Assembly: GCA_050248495.1 (NCBI GenBank)
Contig: JBFWSG010000008.1
Span: forward strand, 85,046-149,045
Origin: DASYDU01 sp050248495
GTDB lineage: Bacteria; Planctomycetota; Planctomycetia; Pirellulales; Lacipirellulaceae
Direction: 5' to 3'
DNA: 64,000 nucleotides
The translations under genes and the position numbers were made by a program. The stretch's first letter is position 1, and the number at the start of each line of letters is the position of its first letter. Positions 27,277 through 37,867 of the stretch are shown here, piece after piece. The notes under the pieces are model-generated. The model was not told the DNA's origin. It saw only the letters and a program-made list of their open reading frames with translations, and did no database searches.

Positions 27277-29596
27277 CGACCTTCTTGTCAGACGCCCGAT
27301 CATCGTGCGACTCCGCGACGATTTTTGCGTACACCTCTCGCGCATGGTCGTAGGCTTGCCTGGCCGCCTCGATCTCCGATTGGCGAATCGAGGGTTCTTT
27401 TGACTTCCAACACTGCTCGACTGACTGCTGACACCACTCGGCACTCCGGCGGCTGGCACGAATGGGCGCGCCGTCGACTTCCACGAAAACCGGGTTCGTG
27501 TGTGCCGAGGGAAACACTCGTAACGCGACCCAGCTCGATTGCTCGGGTGTGTAGTCGAATTCCAGGTGCTGAATCTTGCCATCCGCCTCGATCTCCTTCC
27601 GCTCGACTGCCACGCCGTTGACGACAAGCTCGACCGGCACCTTTCGCGTGTCGCCGATCCGCGCCCGCTCCACATGCCAATAGGGCGGCTGATCGAGCGG
27701 CAGCCGGCGGATGTCTTCATTGGGCTTTTCTTCCAAGAGCGCGGCGGCGTCGACCGTAGCATGAAGCTTGTCGCCTTTGGAAATGGCCAGCGTGCTGGTT
27801 CGTCCGCCAGCACCTTTCTCGCCGACGCCGAGATCGTTCACGCTGAAATTGAACATGTGCGTAAAGCCATCGCAGCAATAAGTCTTCCCGTCGCGCATTG
27901 CCGCCACCCAATCGTCGAAGTCGACGTCCCCTGCTGGCGACAATTTTGCATAGGCCCGCCCCAAGCCGACGCGCTCATCGTAGATACAGGGAAAATCGGT
28001 CTCACCGCTGATTCGCGTCGTGAAGCCGCAGTTGAGCGTGTGGTACCAGATGCTGAGTTCCCAAATGATCGGCGTATCGACCGAGGATATGAAGTCGCAC
28101 ATATTGTGCGTCACGTCGACGATATACTCGTTCGCTCCGATGCCATCAAAGGGTGGAATATCGTACGAGGGGAATGACGTGTCCTTGACCATCAGCCCCC
28201 ACCCGCTGTGCGCATAGCCGACGACACCATTCTGCTGACGCCCCCACGACAGGATCGGCAGGTTCCAGGTCGGCCACTCTTCGATCCGCGTCGTCCCCGG
28301 GTAGTCGTCTTCACTCATTCGCAGCAGGACCAGGTGCCCGCTGCCCGAGCTGGGGAATCCCGAGACTTCGACATCGTAGCGCATGACATTCTTGGCGGTC
28401 GACAAAGGATCGACTTTGCCTTGGAAGAATTGCTTCTGGTGATACCAGCAGGGCCCCCAGGTGAGCACGCAGCCGATGTTGAGATCTTCGCCCACGATGT
28501 TGCGAAACATGTCTTGAGGTTCGACGCCCTGAGTCGGCGAGGAATAGTGCGAACAGCCGGCCGCGTGAACGTGATGATCGCTCGAATACCAGCCGAGCTT
28601 CATTAGATTGATCCAGCGCTCAAGGTCAAATCGCTCGACCTGCTGTTTGCCATCTTTCGGCTCGGCGACTTCGATCTCGCGCTTCAGCAAGCGATACTCG
28701 GGCCCGCGCGAATAGGTCACCTCGTATTTGCCGTTCGGCAGCCGGACGGTTTCGCCGTCGGCACGGTAGACCTGATCGTGAAAGAAGAAGTCCGGCGCCA
28801 GACGGCGCGAAGGCGCGGGGTAGACCCGTCCGCGCCCGTCGCGGAAGACAAACTCGCCCGTTGTCGGCGTTCCATCTTCGTCGCGGACCTCGAGCTTTAC
28901 GTCGTGCGACGGGTGACAATCGAAGAGCAGGTTTACTTCGTTGCGGAAACCGATGTCCTGCGAGCCTTGTCCCGCGTCGAAGGCCAGCTTCGCCTCGCGC
29001 TCGCCGCGGTCGCGGCTGTAGAGCTCAATCACGCGATATTCGAGCGGCAGCCCCGACAGGCGCTCGCTCAGCGGCTGTCCATTGTACATCGCCACGTCGA
29101 GCCAGCGATCGCGCACATCCCGCGGCGAGATGGTTTGCTTCGGTTCGGCATCGTAGATCTTTGCATCGTGCAGCGTGGCCGCTTGCGGGCTGCTACAGGC
29201 GAGCGGCGCCGTCAGGCCGGCCTGGTTGTGGACCTTCGCCAAGAAAACTCGCCAACCCTGCTCCTGCAGCTCCTTTGGCGCCGGACCCGCGAATGCCTTG
29301 ACGCGGCCTTCCGGATTGATGTCGACCAGCACGAGACAGAGCGGATCGAGAACCCGCTGAATCCCTTCCACGGATTTCTTAGCGTCCGAATCGTCGATCG
29401 CCGCATCCAACTTGGCGCGCTGTTCCTTGGAGAGGGGCACTCCGAGCAGTTCGAGCGCCTGTGCGATCCGCTGCGCCTGCGCGGCCAGCGGCTGTGCGTC
29501 GACGTCGCGTACGATCGCCAACTCTTCCGCTGTTGCCGAGAGTGCGGCAACCATCGAAAATGCCAGCGCCAACCACAATCTAGTTTGTCGGTTCAT
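27272..29596 (-). CDS. Secreted CehA/McbA-like PHP-domain metallohydrolase
   Basis: 774 residues with a signal peptide (LWLALAFSMVAALSATA). The N-terminal ~330 residues include a helical part and a beta-sandwich (DVKLEVRDEDGTPTTGEFVFRDGRG). A PHP-type metal centre begins at GWYSSDHHVHAAGC (~residue 346) and continues with histidines in VVGYAHSGWG and DVTHNMCDF. CehA/McbA-type planctomycete proteins share this layout; characterised relatives hydrolyse carbamate esters, but the substrate here is unknown. The gene is alone, with its own terminator at 27250-27276 and 75 bases to the large gene upstream on the same strand. Confidence 0.8.
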   Translation of the reverse strand: MNRQTRLWLALAFSMVAALSATAEELAIVRDVDAQPLAAQAQRIAQALELLGVPLSKEQRAKLDAAIDDSDAKKSVEGIQRVLDPLCLVLVDINPEGRVKAFAGPAPKELQEQGWRVFLAKVHNQAGLTAPLACSSPQAATLHDAKIYDAEPKQTISPRDVRDRWLDVAMYNGQPLSERLSGLPLEYRVIELYSRDRGEREAKLAFDAGQGSQDIGFRNEVNLLFDCHPSHDVKLEVRDEDGTPTTGEFVFRDGRGRVYPAPSRRLAPDFFFHDQVYRADGETVRLPNGKYEVTYSRGPEYRLLKREIEVAEPKDGKQQVERFDLERWINLMKLGWYSSDHHVHAAGCSHYSSPTQGVEPQDMFRNIVGEDLNIGCVLTWGPCWYHQKQFFQGKVDPLSTAKNVMRYDVEVSGFPSSGSGHLVLLRMSEDDYPGTTRIEEWPTWNLPILSWGRQQNGVVGYAHSGWGLMVKDTSFPSYDIPPFDGIGANEYIVDVTHNMCDFISSVDTPIIWELSIWYHTLNCGFTTRISGETDFPCIYDERVGLGRAYAKLSPAGDVDFDDWVAAMRDGKTYCCDGFTHMFNFSVNDLGVGEKGAGGRTSTLAISKGDKLHATVDAAALLEEKPNEDIRRLPLDQPPYWHVERARIGDTRKVPVELVVNGVAVERKEIEADGKIQHLEFDYTPEQSSWVALRVFPSAHTNPVFVEVDGAPIRASRRSAEWCQQSVEQCWKSKEPSIRQSEIEAARQAYDHAREVYAKIVAESHDDRASDKKVE

Positions 29597-29671
29597 TTTG
29601 GATCAAGCCTGGGTAGTGTGTTGCCAACTGATTGCTTACGTCATGGTTGCTATTTACGCGCGAGATGCCCG

Positions 29672-32600
29672 TCACCGTTTGTAGATCGTGGCATCGAGGT
29701 TCAATATCGCCTGACAAGTGACCACGAGCGCGGCCAGGTCAGCAGGCGACAACTCGGAGTCGGACTTCGAGTCGCCCACTTGAACCAGCTGCCTTGCGTC
29801 GTCTTCGCCCGATTCGGTGAAGGCTCGCCTTTGTTCGTCATAGATGTCGCGAAGCAGCTGCAACTCCGTGGAGTCTGGATGCCGACCCGTCAGGCGCAGG
29901 AAAGCCTCAGACACCCTTCCCTCGGTCGATTCCTCAATGCCAGCGACCTTCGCAGCCAGCACTCGCGCCGCCTCGACAAACTGCACGTCGTTCAGCAGAA
30001 CGAGCGCTTGCAAAGGCGTGTTCGTCCGCGAGCGGGATACGACGCAGACTTCGCGCGTCGGCGAATCGAATGAGAGCATATTCGGCAATGGTACAGTGCG
30101 TTTCCAGACGGAATACAGCGAACGCCGATAGAGATCCTGTCCGACCGACTGCTGGTACGGCGGCGACATGCCGTTCGATTCGCGCCACAAATCCCCGCCC
30201 GGTTGATACGGCGAAACCGGCGGCCCTCCGATTTTGGCCACAAGCAAGCCAGACGCCGCAAGTGCCAGGTCGCGAATTTCTTCTGCGGAGAGCCGTCCGC
30301 TTGGTCCACGCGCCAGCAATCGGTTTTCAGGATCCTTCGTAAGCAGGTCGGGGCGGAGCCGCGAGTCCTGTTGGTACGTCGCGGACAGAACGATTTGCCG
30401 GCACAATCGCTTGACGTCCCAGGAGTGATCGACGAAATCGCGGGCCAGCCAATCGAGCAGCTCCGGATGGCTGGGAGTCGCGCCCTGCCGGCCAAAGTTT
30501 TCGGGTGTAGCGACTAGACCGCGCCCAAAGAAGTTCGTCCAGATGCGATTTACGAACACGCGCGCCGTGAGTGGATGATTCGGATCGGTCAACCACTGTG
30601 CCAGCCCCAAGCGGTTGCGAGGCGCATCCTGAGGAAATGGCGGCAGGATTTCACGAAACACATCGCGTCCGACGCGATCTTCCTCGCCCTTCGGCGCGTC
30701 GTACTTGCCGCGTGCCAAGATGTACGTGGGGCGCGGCGCGTCGAGTTCGCGCATGATCGACACTTCGTGCACGACTTCTTCAGACTCGACCAGGTGCTGG
30801 CGCGCTTCGCGCAGTTTCGACGCCTGCTTCCGCGCCGGTGGATCAACGGCCGAGAAGTAGTATTCGCTGATTTCGTCGAGATGGTGCGTGGAGTCGCTTA
30901 GCGCCACGCCCCAGGATCTGCCGTCATGCAGCTGGGCAACTTCCAGTGGCGCCAGCGCGCGGTCGAAAACGCGCAGCTCATCCATTTCGCCGCCGCGGAA
31001 ACCGCGGTCGCGAAACCTCTCGCCCAAGGTGAGATAGCCGTCGCCATTACCGACTTGGGCTACGGACTTCACAACGTGGTCGCGCGTGACGACGGTGGGA
31101 ATTTGCTTGCCATTGAGATACAGACGCAATCCGCTGGCCCGGCTGGTGCCGTCATACGTCACCGCCAAGTGCTGCCATTCGCCGGCGGCAAGCGGCTCGA
31201 GCGAGCGTATTCCGAGCGCGTTACCCGGCCAGTCGCGATACAGTCGGACGTCGACAATCCCGCCTCCCAAGATGATGTCGAAACCGTTGTAGCCGACGTC
31301 CATGCCGCGCGTGCGTTGCAGGATCACGACGGGCAGGGGATTGCGCACCGTGTCGCGGATCCAGAAATCAAGAGAAAATGCATCCCAACGATCGACGTGA
31401 AAGACCTCCGTCATCACGACGCCGTGATCGCCATTGAATCGAACTGCCTGGCCAACGACGCCTGGCACGCGTTCGGCATGCTTGGCCGGCTTAATGTCAT
31501 TCGACCCGGAGCTGCGCTTCTCGTTCTCGTACAGCTCTTCCTCGAAAGTCACGTGCGCCGTTTCGTCGGGCGGCTCCAGTTCTGTGTTCGGTTCGTTGCG
31601 CGCATGGTCGAGCCACTGCTGCAGTCGCTCTCGGCCGCCCGCAACAACGGCGGACATGTCGGCTTCCGCGGCCTCGACTTCCCGTTCGGCATTCTGCAGC
31701 GCGGCGCGCTGTGAATCATCTGGCAGCAAGATCGAGGGTGACGGCACTTTGTCGCTGCGATCGTACATGCCACTCTCATCGATCGAATTGAAGAACGCGG
31801 AGAGCGAATAGTAGTCGCGCTGACTGATCGGGTCATATTTGTGATCGTGGCAGCGGCTGCATTCCAGCGTAAGGCCCAAGAGGGCCGTTCCGAATGTATG
31901 CAATCGATCGGAAGCATTCTCGACGCGCCACTCCTCGGCGATCGAGCCGCCTTCGTTCGTCAGCCGGTGGATGCGATTGAACGCCGTCGCCAGCAGCTGA
32001 TCGGTCGTCGGATTCGGCAGGAGGTCTCCCGCGAGTTGCCAGGTGACGAACTGGTCGTACGGCAGATTCTGGTTGAACTCCCGCACGACCCAATCGCGGT
32101 AGGGCCATTGCGTATTGAGTTGATCGGACTGATAGCCATGAGAGTCGGCATAGCGAGCGGCATCGAGCCACGCCACAGCCATGTGTTCGCCATAGGCAGG
32201 GCTGGCGAGCAACCGATCCACCGCGTCGCCGATCGCCGCCGCACGATCAACTTCTGACTGACGCTCAAACTTGCGGACTTCCTCGGCCGTGGGCGGCAGG
32301 CCCGTGAGATCGAAGCTCATCCTTCGCAACAGCCGCAGCGGAGATGCCGCGGGAGAAGGTTTGAGGGATTCCTGCTGCAACCGGCTGAGCACAAAACGAT
32401 CTAAATCGCCTTGCGGCCACTGCGCGTCGGCAGTCGGCGGGACTGGCACCTGTTTTGGCAGCGGCTCGAACGCCCAATGGTCCGAGTATTTTGCTCCTGC
32501 GGAAATCCAGCGAACCAGTAAGTCTTTTTGCTCGCTGCTAAGCGTAAGGTTGGCGCTCGGTGGCGGCATTCGATAATCATCGTCGTCCGAAAGAATGCGG

Positions 32601-32860
32601 GAAACGAGCTCACTTTCGTCCGGATGTCCCGGGACGATTGCCGCTTCGGTCGCCCCGGCGCGGGTGTCCAGGCGCAGGTCTGCCGACCGCGATTCGGCGT
32701 CCGGACCGTGACAGAGGAAGCACTTGTCGGACAGGATCGGGCGGATGTCACGATCAAAATCGACCGGCGCGACGGGCTCGGCGCCCTGCGCCGGTACAAT
32801 TGCGACCGATGCCAACAGCATTAGCCACGCAGCGACGCTCTGCATGTAGCCATTTTTCAT
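29672..32860 (-). CDS. PSCyt1-DUF1549-LamG-DUF1553 large secreted protein
   Basis: 1062 residues with a signal peptide (about 1-27). Domains in order: planctomycete cytochrome-c-like PSCyt1 with CFLCHGPDAESRSADLRLD (~residues 53-71); DUF1549 (FDLTGLPPTAEEVRKFERQ, then CSRCHDHKYDPISQRDYY with a CxxCH motif); a LamG/concanavalin-like insertion at ~440-650 (FNGDHGVVMTEVFHVDRWDAF, GLRLYLNGKQIP); and DUF1553 at the C-terminus (NHPLTARVFVNRIWTNFFGRG, GVCVVSRSRTN-type end region). This is the complete version of the architecture truncated at the left edge of the window. Such proteins are abundant in planctomycetes and have been suggested to bind haem and carbohydrate; their role is not established. 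Confidence 0.92.
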   Translation of the reverse strand: MKNGYMQSVAAWLMLLASVAIVPAQGAEPVAPVDFDRDIRPILSDKCFLCHGPDAESRSADLRLDTRAGATEAAIVPGHPDESELVSRILSDDDDYRMPPPSANLTLSSEQKDLLVRWISAGAKYSDHWAFEPLPKQVPVPPTADAQWPQGDLDRFVLSRLQQESLKPSPAASPLRLLRRMSFDLTGLPPTAEEVRKFERQSEVDRAAAIGDAVDRLLASPAYGEHMAVAWLDAARYADSHGYQSDQLNTQWPYRDWVVREFNQNLPYDQFVTWQLAGDLLPNPTTDQLLATAFNRIHRLTNEGGSIAEEWRVENASDRLHTFGTALLGLTLECSRCHDHKYDPISQRDYYSLSAFFNSIDESGMYDRSDKVPSPSILLPDDSQRAALQNAEREVEAAEADMSAVVAGGRERLQQWLDHARNEPNTELEPPDETAHVTFEEELYENEKRSSGSNDIKPAKHAERVPGVVGQAVRFNGDHGVVMTEVFHVDRWDAFSLDFWIRDTVRNPLPVVILQRTRGMDVGYNGFDIILGGGIVDVRLYRDWPGNALGIRSLEPLAAGEWQHLAVTYDGTSRASGLRLYLNGKQIPTVVTRDHVVKSVAQVGNGDGYLTLGERFRDRGFRGGEMDELRVFDRALAPLEVAQLHDGRSWGVALSDSTHHLDEISEYYFSAVDPPARKQASKLREARQHLVESEEVVHEVSIMRELDAPRPTYILARGKYDAPKGEEDRVGRDVFREILPPFPQDAPRNRLGLAQWLTDPNHPLTARVFVNRIWTNFFGRGLVATPENFGRQGATPSHPELLDWLARDFVDHSWDVKRLCRQIVLSATYQQDSRLRPDLLTKDPENRLLARGPSGRLSAEEIRDLALAASGLLVAKIGGPPVSPYQPGGDLWRESNGMSPPYQQSVGQDLYRRSLYSVWKRTVPLPNMLSFDSPTREVCVVSRSRTNTPLQALVLLNDVQFVEAARVLAAKVAGIEESTEGRVSEAFLRLTGRHPDSTELQLLRDIYDEQRRAFTESGEDDARQLVQVGDSKSDSELSPADLAALVVTCQAILNLDATIYKR

Positions 32861-33033
32861 TTTGCGTCGTCGCTCCCTGACCTGCAGCGACGCAGGCCCA
32901 GCGGTCTTGGACGTTGGCAGTATATCACGCCACCAACTCCCGCTTGCGGGTCGGACCAGAGGAGGTTGTCGCCTGCGACCAGGTTAATCCGGGCTGTCGC
33001 CACCTGCGCGGGCGAACCGATCTTCGACAAACG

Positions 33034-34599
33034 CTAGGTGCTCTTCACGGTCGCGCGGGCGCCTTTCGCAGTTCCCTTGCGCTGGAATACCGAGGCAAAC
33101 ACCGGAGCGGTGAGATCCTCCTCGCGCGAATCGACGCGATACGAGCTGCCGCGCTCAAACACCGCGAAGGGCGCAGGTAACTCGCGGCGCATCTCGTCCA
33201 GGCGATAGCCAAACCCAGGCCCTTTGATCGTGGAGAGATCCAACACGCCGTTGCGGCGACGGTACAGTCCAGGATGGACCTCGGCCTCGTACGTCGATGC
33301 GTCGGGATAGAACTGCGACGCATTGGCTTCGACTCCCATCAACGTATCCGCGTGCGCCGCCAATCTCACGTGCGGGATGTGGGCCAGCATCGGGTTGGTC
33401 AAGTCCTGCACCATCACCGGCATGCCGTGCGCCTTGGCCCAACACAGCGCCAACAGCGCCCCGGTCTGCGACTTGCAAGTCTTGAGCGCAACGCCCGTCC
33501 AGCCGAGGGAGCGGCCGAGTTGGACGCTCCGCCAATCGTCGGCACTCTCATCCAGAAACAGCAGCTTCCGCCGGCTGATGCTGCGGACGTCGATCGGATT
33601 TGACTCCAAATCGTAGGGAAACGGCTGTTCGAGATACAAAATCATCTCGTACAAATCGGGATGTTGCTGGCTCAAGCGATCGAGAATCTGGTTCACGTAG
33701 TCCGGATGATCGACCGTGCAGTTGAAGTCGGCGCTGAGGCACTTGACCCCGGCCGCCGCGGCAACTTTGCCCACCCGCACCAGCCGATGGTAGTCCCAGT
33801 CTGGATTGTTGCCGACGAGTTTGATCTTCAGACAGGTGAGCCCGTCGCTGCGAATCCAATCGGTAAGCACCGTGGGATAGTTGTCGGCCGGCGGGAGATC
33901 CCCGTATCGGTCCTCGCTCGTAATTGCGTCGAGGCCGCCGACCATGTGCCACACGGGCAGACTCGTGGAGGCAGACTTGCTGAGAAAGTCGGACGGATAC
34001 TTGTCGGCAAAATTCTCATCGACATCCGCGTCCGCCTGCATGTACGCCGCGAGGTCGTGGTTCATGAAGTGCTGCGTGTACGTGAGATACGAATCCATTC
34101 GGTGCAAGACGCCGTAGGCGTCGTGCAGGGCGATATCGAACGCACTGGCAGCCACCAGCGCCGCGAGGTGCGGCATGTCCTCGCGCGACGTGATCGCATT
34201 TGCCCGGCGCAGCAGGTGGGGCAAAACCTTAAGTTGAAACGCGTAGCCGAGTTCGATCGGATGGCCTGCCGCTTCGCACCGCACCCAACTCTCGGCAATC
34301 TGGATGCAGAGCTGCCGCATCAGCTCCAGCCGATCGCGATAGGGCAGATTCGAAGGCCAGGCCCATTGGACATTGAGCGGCGTTTCTCCCCAACCCGTAG
34401 CTTGACGACCATTTTGGTCGCAGACAGTCACGCAAACGCGCAAACACGAGACTTCGGTCAGCGTTTCGGCGCCAAACTTTAGGGGAACGCGGGTCCGCAC
34501 CGGCAGCAAAAATGCGGCGACCTGCGTGACGAAGACATCAGTAGGTTTCTTTCCGCCGTCGATAGCTGGCCTCCTCGGCACCCAGTGTATTGAATCCAA
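33034..34599 (-). CDS. Enolase superfamily protein (mandelate racemase/muconate lactonizing type)
   Basis: 521 residues, longer than the usual ~400. Barrel residues of the superfamily are visible: KIKL (Lys ~277), ADFN (Asp ~307), LEQPF (Glu ~338), DESADD (Asp/Glu ~365) and KTCKSQTG (Lys ~389), as in the muconate-lactonizing branch with a Lys on each side. The reaction is a proton abstraction alpha to a carboxylate, giving dehydration or epimerisation; the substrate cannot be read from sequence. The start is uncertain: the frame opens at a TTG (34599), with a GTG seven codons in (34581), and no clear ribosome site. It is divergent from a XylR-type regulator, which suggests sugar-acid metabolism. 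Confidence 0.85.
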   Translation of the reverse strand: MDSIHWVPRRPAIDGGKKPTDVFVTQVAAFLLPVRTRVPLKFGAETLTEVSCLRVCVTVCDQNGRQATGWGETPLNVQWAWPSNLPYRDRLELMRQLCIQIAESWVRCEAAGHPIELGYAFQLKVLPHLLRRANAITSREDMPHLAALVAASAFDIALHDAYGVLHRMDSYLTYTQHFMNHDLAAYMQADADVDENFADKYPSDFLSKSASTSLPVWHMVGGLDAITSEDRYGDLPPADNYPTVLTDWIRSDGLTCLKIKLVGNNPDWDYHRLVRVGKVAAAAGVKCLSADFNCTVDHPDYVNQILDRLSQQHPDLYEMILYLEQPFPYDLESNPIDVRSISRRKLLFLDESADDWRSVQLGRSLGWTGVALKTCKSQTGALLALCWAKAHGMPVMVQDLTNPMLAHIPHVRLAAHADTLMGVEANASQFYPDASTYEAEVHPGLYRRRNGVLDLSTIKGPGFGYRLDEMRRELPAPFAVFERGSSYRVDSREEDLTAPVFASVFQRKGTAKGARATVKST

Positions 34600-35095
34600 T
34601 CGCGCGAGCCCGGTAGTTTTATTCAGCTATGAGATGCACTTATCAGCAAGGAAATTGTTGGTCAAACACAGATACAATTCGTCGCAGGTGGGTTTTCAGC
34701 CTGTTTTTTCGGGCCCGCGGCCAATCGTGAATTCTTGAGTTTGAGGATCGAAGCCATTGCTCAACGGGCAATCGACGGAACGCTTGTTCGATCGACAATC
34801 CGTCTGCGACCACTAAGGCCGAGGATCGAGGAACGGATTCAAGCCGACGTCGACCGTTCGGCGATTGGACAAGCGGCGTATTCCTCGCCGTGGGGATTTC
34901 TGCCCTAGTGTCGACAACAAACAGAGCCAAACCATCCCGGATACATAATAACCAATGATGCCATACCGTTATGGGGTGTGGAAGTAGTTCGACGGGCCAT
35001 TGCGAGCGACTGCGCTACACCGCCAGCACTTGACCAGCTTGCGACTGGGTAATTCAATTTAACTGACCCGTCGTTCGTTGAACCAAGCCGCGCCC
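34600..35095. other. Divergent intergenic region between enolase-superfamily gene and XylR-type regulator
   Basis: About 500 bases without a gene. It must hold both divergent promoters. A candidate for the regulator is listed at 35030. I found no convincing operator repeat. Confidence 0.6.
35030..35058 (+). promoter_or_regulatory. Candidate housekeeping promoter for the XylR-type regulator
   Basis: TTGACC at 35030-35035 and TTCAAT at 35053-35058, 17 bases apart. The -35 match is good, the -10 match weak. Spacing to the regulator start (35096) is plausible. Confidence 0.35.
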
Positions 35096-36286
35096 ATGGC
35101 ACCACACACTCCAAAAATCGCGCTGCTGATCGAGACCTCCAAGTCGTATGGCCGCGGCATCCTGCGTGGAATCGATCGATACGTCAAAGAGCACGTGCCA
35201 TGGTCACTATACCTGGAACCGCGCGCGTTAGGCACACTTCCTCCGCCTTGGCTGGGCCGCTGGAAGGGTGACGGAATCATTGCTCGGATTTCGGACCCCA
35301 AGATTGCCGAGATTGTGCTCAACGTCGATCTGCCGACGGTGAACCTGAGCTCCGCGATGCCGGATCTCAAGTTTCCCTGCATCGAGTCCAGTCCGCGGAC
35401 GCAAGCGCGAATGGCGGCCTGTCATCTACTTGAACGAGGTTTTCAGAATTTCGCGTTTTGCGGAGACGGCGGACAGTTCAACAACTGGTCGCTCCGTGTG
35501 GAAGGCTATTTTCGCGCGTTCCTGCGGCATTCGGGTCGAAGTGGAATGACGATCGCCGATCGCTACTTGGGCAAAAGCCGGTACGACTGGGATAGCGAGC
35601 AAGACGCGCTGGCCGAATGGATCGCGCGCCTGCCCAAGCCGATCGGCGTGCTGGCGATCAATGATCCGACGGGTCTGCGCGTGTTGGAGGCCTGCCAACG
35701 GGCCGGAGCGATGGTGCCGGAGCAAGTCGGAGTGATTGGCCTCGAGAACGACGATCTGGTTTGCTCGATGTCTGACCCTCCGTTGTCCAGCCTGATGCTC
35801 AATTCGCAGCAGGTCGGTTTCCAGGCGGCCGAGCTTCTCGACAATCTGATGGCGGGAAAACCGACGCCGGATCGAATCATTTCCGTCGAGCCGATCGGGA
35901 TCGTGACTCGTCAATCGACCGACATTCAGGCTCATCCGGATGAAGTGGTGGCCAAGGCGATTCGGTTCATCCGCAATCGCGCTTGCGAGGGAATTAACGT
36001 GGAGGATGTTCTCCAGGAAGTGAAGGTCTCCCGCAGTTCTTTGGACCGCCGATTCAAGACGGCGCTCGGCCGCTCGCCCCATGAGGAAATCGTCCGCGCC
36101 CAGCTCAAGGTGGCCATGAAGTTGCTCGCCGAAACGGAGCTGAATCTGCTCGATATTGCCATCAAGACCGGCTACAACCACCCGGAGTACATGGGGGTTG
36201 TGTTTCGCCGAGAGTTGGGGATTACTCCGGGAGAATACCGTCGACAGGCGGCAAATTCGCCGCTCGGAAAAGTGCCCGAACTTTGA
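35096..36286 (+). CDS. XylR-type AraC family regulator
   Basis: 396 residues from the ATG at 35096; a TTG at 35078 is an in-frame alternative and neither has a clear ribosome site. The sensor domain (KIALLIETSKSYGRGILRGIDRYV at the start, QVGVIGLENDDLVCSM in the middle) resembles LacI/PBP1 sugar-binding modules. The last ~105 residues are an AraC DNA-binding domain (VEDVLQEVKVSRSSLDRRFK, LLDIAIKTGYNHPEYMGVVFRRE). It is divergent from the enolase-superfamily gene and 204 bases before a Gfo/Idh/MocA gene, so either side could be its target. It is clearly related to, but distinct from, the regulator at 14264. Confidence 0.9.
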   Translation: MAPHTPKIALLIETSKSYGRGILRGIDRYVKEHVPWSLYLEPRALGTLPPPWLGRWKGDGIIARISDPKIAEIVLNVDLPTVNLSSAMPDLKFPCIESSPRTQARMAACHLLERGFQNFAFCGDGGQFNNWSLRVEGYFRAFLRHSGRSGMTIADRYLGKSRYDWDSEQDALAEWIARLPKPIGVLAINDPTGLRVLEACQRAGAMVPEQVGVIGLENDDLVCSMSDPPLSSLMLNSQQVGFQAAELLDNLMAGKPTPDRIISVEPIGIVTRQSTDIQAHPDEVVAKAIRFIRNRACEGINVEDVLQEVKVSRSSLDRRFKTALGRSPHEEIVRAQLKVAMKLLAETELNLLDIAIKTGYNHPEYMGVVFRRELGITPGEYRRQAANSPLGKVPEL

Positions 36287-36490
36287 CCCCGCGGATCATC
36301 GTTGCCGCGAGACCGGCAGCAGGAAATGCTGCGCCGTGTGGCGGCGACCAAAAAACTACTTGGGGCAACAGTAACTTCATTGTCGCAAATTCCAGAATTG
36401 AATCACAATAGAAGCTCCGGCAAAGAGATACGCGATTGATGCGAATGTGACGCAATTTATCGCCCGCAAACTTGATCCAAAGGTGCTTGC

Positions 36491-37867
36491 ATGAACGAGG
36501 GCGCTCAGAGCAGCCGTCGCCAGTTTTTTCGGTCCACCGCGTCGGGCGCCTTGGCCATCGCCGCGTCCGGGATCGCTTCTCGGGCCTGGGCGTCGTCGGA
36601 GTCTGTCGGCGACACGCTGCGACTGGGCTTTATCGGTGTTGGAAATCGCGGCACGACGCTCATGCAGGGCTTCCTGGCCAGGCCCGACTGCCGGGTTGTC
36701 GCCATCTGCGATGCCAATCGGCAACGGTTGTCGCAAGTCCGAGATATCGCGGTCAGCGCGGCCGGCGCGACGCCGTCGACCACGACGGACATGGAGGCGA
36801 TTCTCAGCGACGACAAGATCGATGCCGTCGTGATCGCGACTCCGGATCACTGGCATTCGCTGGCGGCCATTTACGCCTGCCAGGCGGGCAAGCACGTATA
36901 TGTCGAGAAGCCCGTCTGCAACAAGATCTGGGAAGGGCAGAAGGCGGTTCAAGCGGCACGCAAGTATGACCGCGTCGTCCAGAGTGGCATGCAGTCGCGG
37001 AGCGCTCCCTATTCGACCACGGCGCGTGAATACATCCGCAGCGGCAAACTTGGCGACATCATTCTTTGCCGAGTCTACAACCAGAAGCCGGAAGAGCCGG
37101 CGATCGAAGCCGCGGAGGACACCGCGCCGCCAGACTATTTGGAATGGGATCGTTGGAGCGGCCCGTGCACGAATACCGCCTTCAATGCTGCTCGCTTCGG
37201 ACACTGGGCGGCGTTTTGGGACTACGGCGGCGGCGAAGTCGCCAACGACGGCGTGCATCAAATCGACCTGGCATGCATGGCCCTCGACATTACGGAACTG
37301 CCCAAGTCCGTCTATTCGTCGGGTCAAAAACGTGCGGGCAGCATTGCCGAAGTGCCCGACACGCTGGTCACGACGTTCGAATTCGCCAATAAGCCCTTCC
37401 CGATGGTGTTTCAACAGACCCTGCGTGGCGACTACATGGTGAAGGCGGACGATGGCATCCGCAACGGCGACATCTTCCCCTACTGGCCGCAAAACGGAGA
37501 GCGAATCGAAATCTTCGGCACCAAAGGCATGATGCTCCTGGGCCGGCACGGCAGCGGCTTTCAAGTGTTCGTCCGCCCGCAGAATCGGCAACCGGTGATC
37601 GCCTTCCAGGAGAAGGGTCGCTTCCCGGATAAAGAACACAAAGAGGACTTCGTCTCCGCGATTCGCGAGGGCCGGAAACCAAATTCCGACATCGAGCACG
37701 GCTATCGCAGTGCCGCCCTCTGTCACCTCGCCAACACGAGCTTCCGCGTCGGCAACGAGTACCTCAAGATTGACCCGAGCGACGGAAAAATTCTCAATAA
37801 CGACGCTGCACAAGAGCTCGCTCGCGGCGACTACCGCAAACCATACGCGGTGCCAGACGACGTTTAG
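36491..37867 (+). CDS. Gfo/Idh/MocA family oxidoreductase with Tat signal
   Basis: 458 residues with AAAGG seven bases before the ATG. A twin-arginine signal SSRRQFFRSTASG at the N-terminus implies export of the folded, cofactor-loaded protein. The NAD(P)-binding motif LGFIGVGNRGTTLMQGF follows near residue 44, with the catalytic-type EKPVCNK near 138 and the C-terminal alpha/beta domain (FWDYGGGEVANDGVHQIDLACMA). Members oxidise or otherwise act on sugars; glycosidases with NAD also occur in the family. The nitrilase-type gene 143 bases downstream on the same strand may be co-transcribed. The substrate is unknown. Confidence 0.9.
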   Translation: MNEGAQSSRRQFFRSTASGALAIAASGIASRAWASSESVGDTLRLGFIGVGNRGTTLMQGFLARPDCRVVAICDANRQRLSQVRDIAVSAAGATPSTTTDMEAILSDDKIDAVVIATPDHWHSLAAIYACQAGKHVYVEKPVCNKIWEGQKAVQAARKYDRVVQSGMQSRSAPYSTTAREYIRSGKLGDIILCRVYNQKPEEPAIEAAEDTAPPDYLEWDRWSGPCTNTAFNAARFGHWAAFWDYGGGEVANDGVHQIDLACMALDITELPKSVYSSGQKRAGSIAEVPDTLVTTFEFANKPFPMVFQQTLRGDYMVKADDGIRNGDIFPYWPQNGERIEIFGTKGMMLLGRHGSGFQVFVRPQNRQPVIAFQEKGRFPDKEHKEDFVSAIREGRKPNSDIEHGYRSAALCHLANTSFRVGNEYLKIDPSDGKILNNDAAQELARGDYRKPYAVPDDV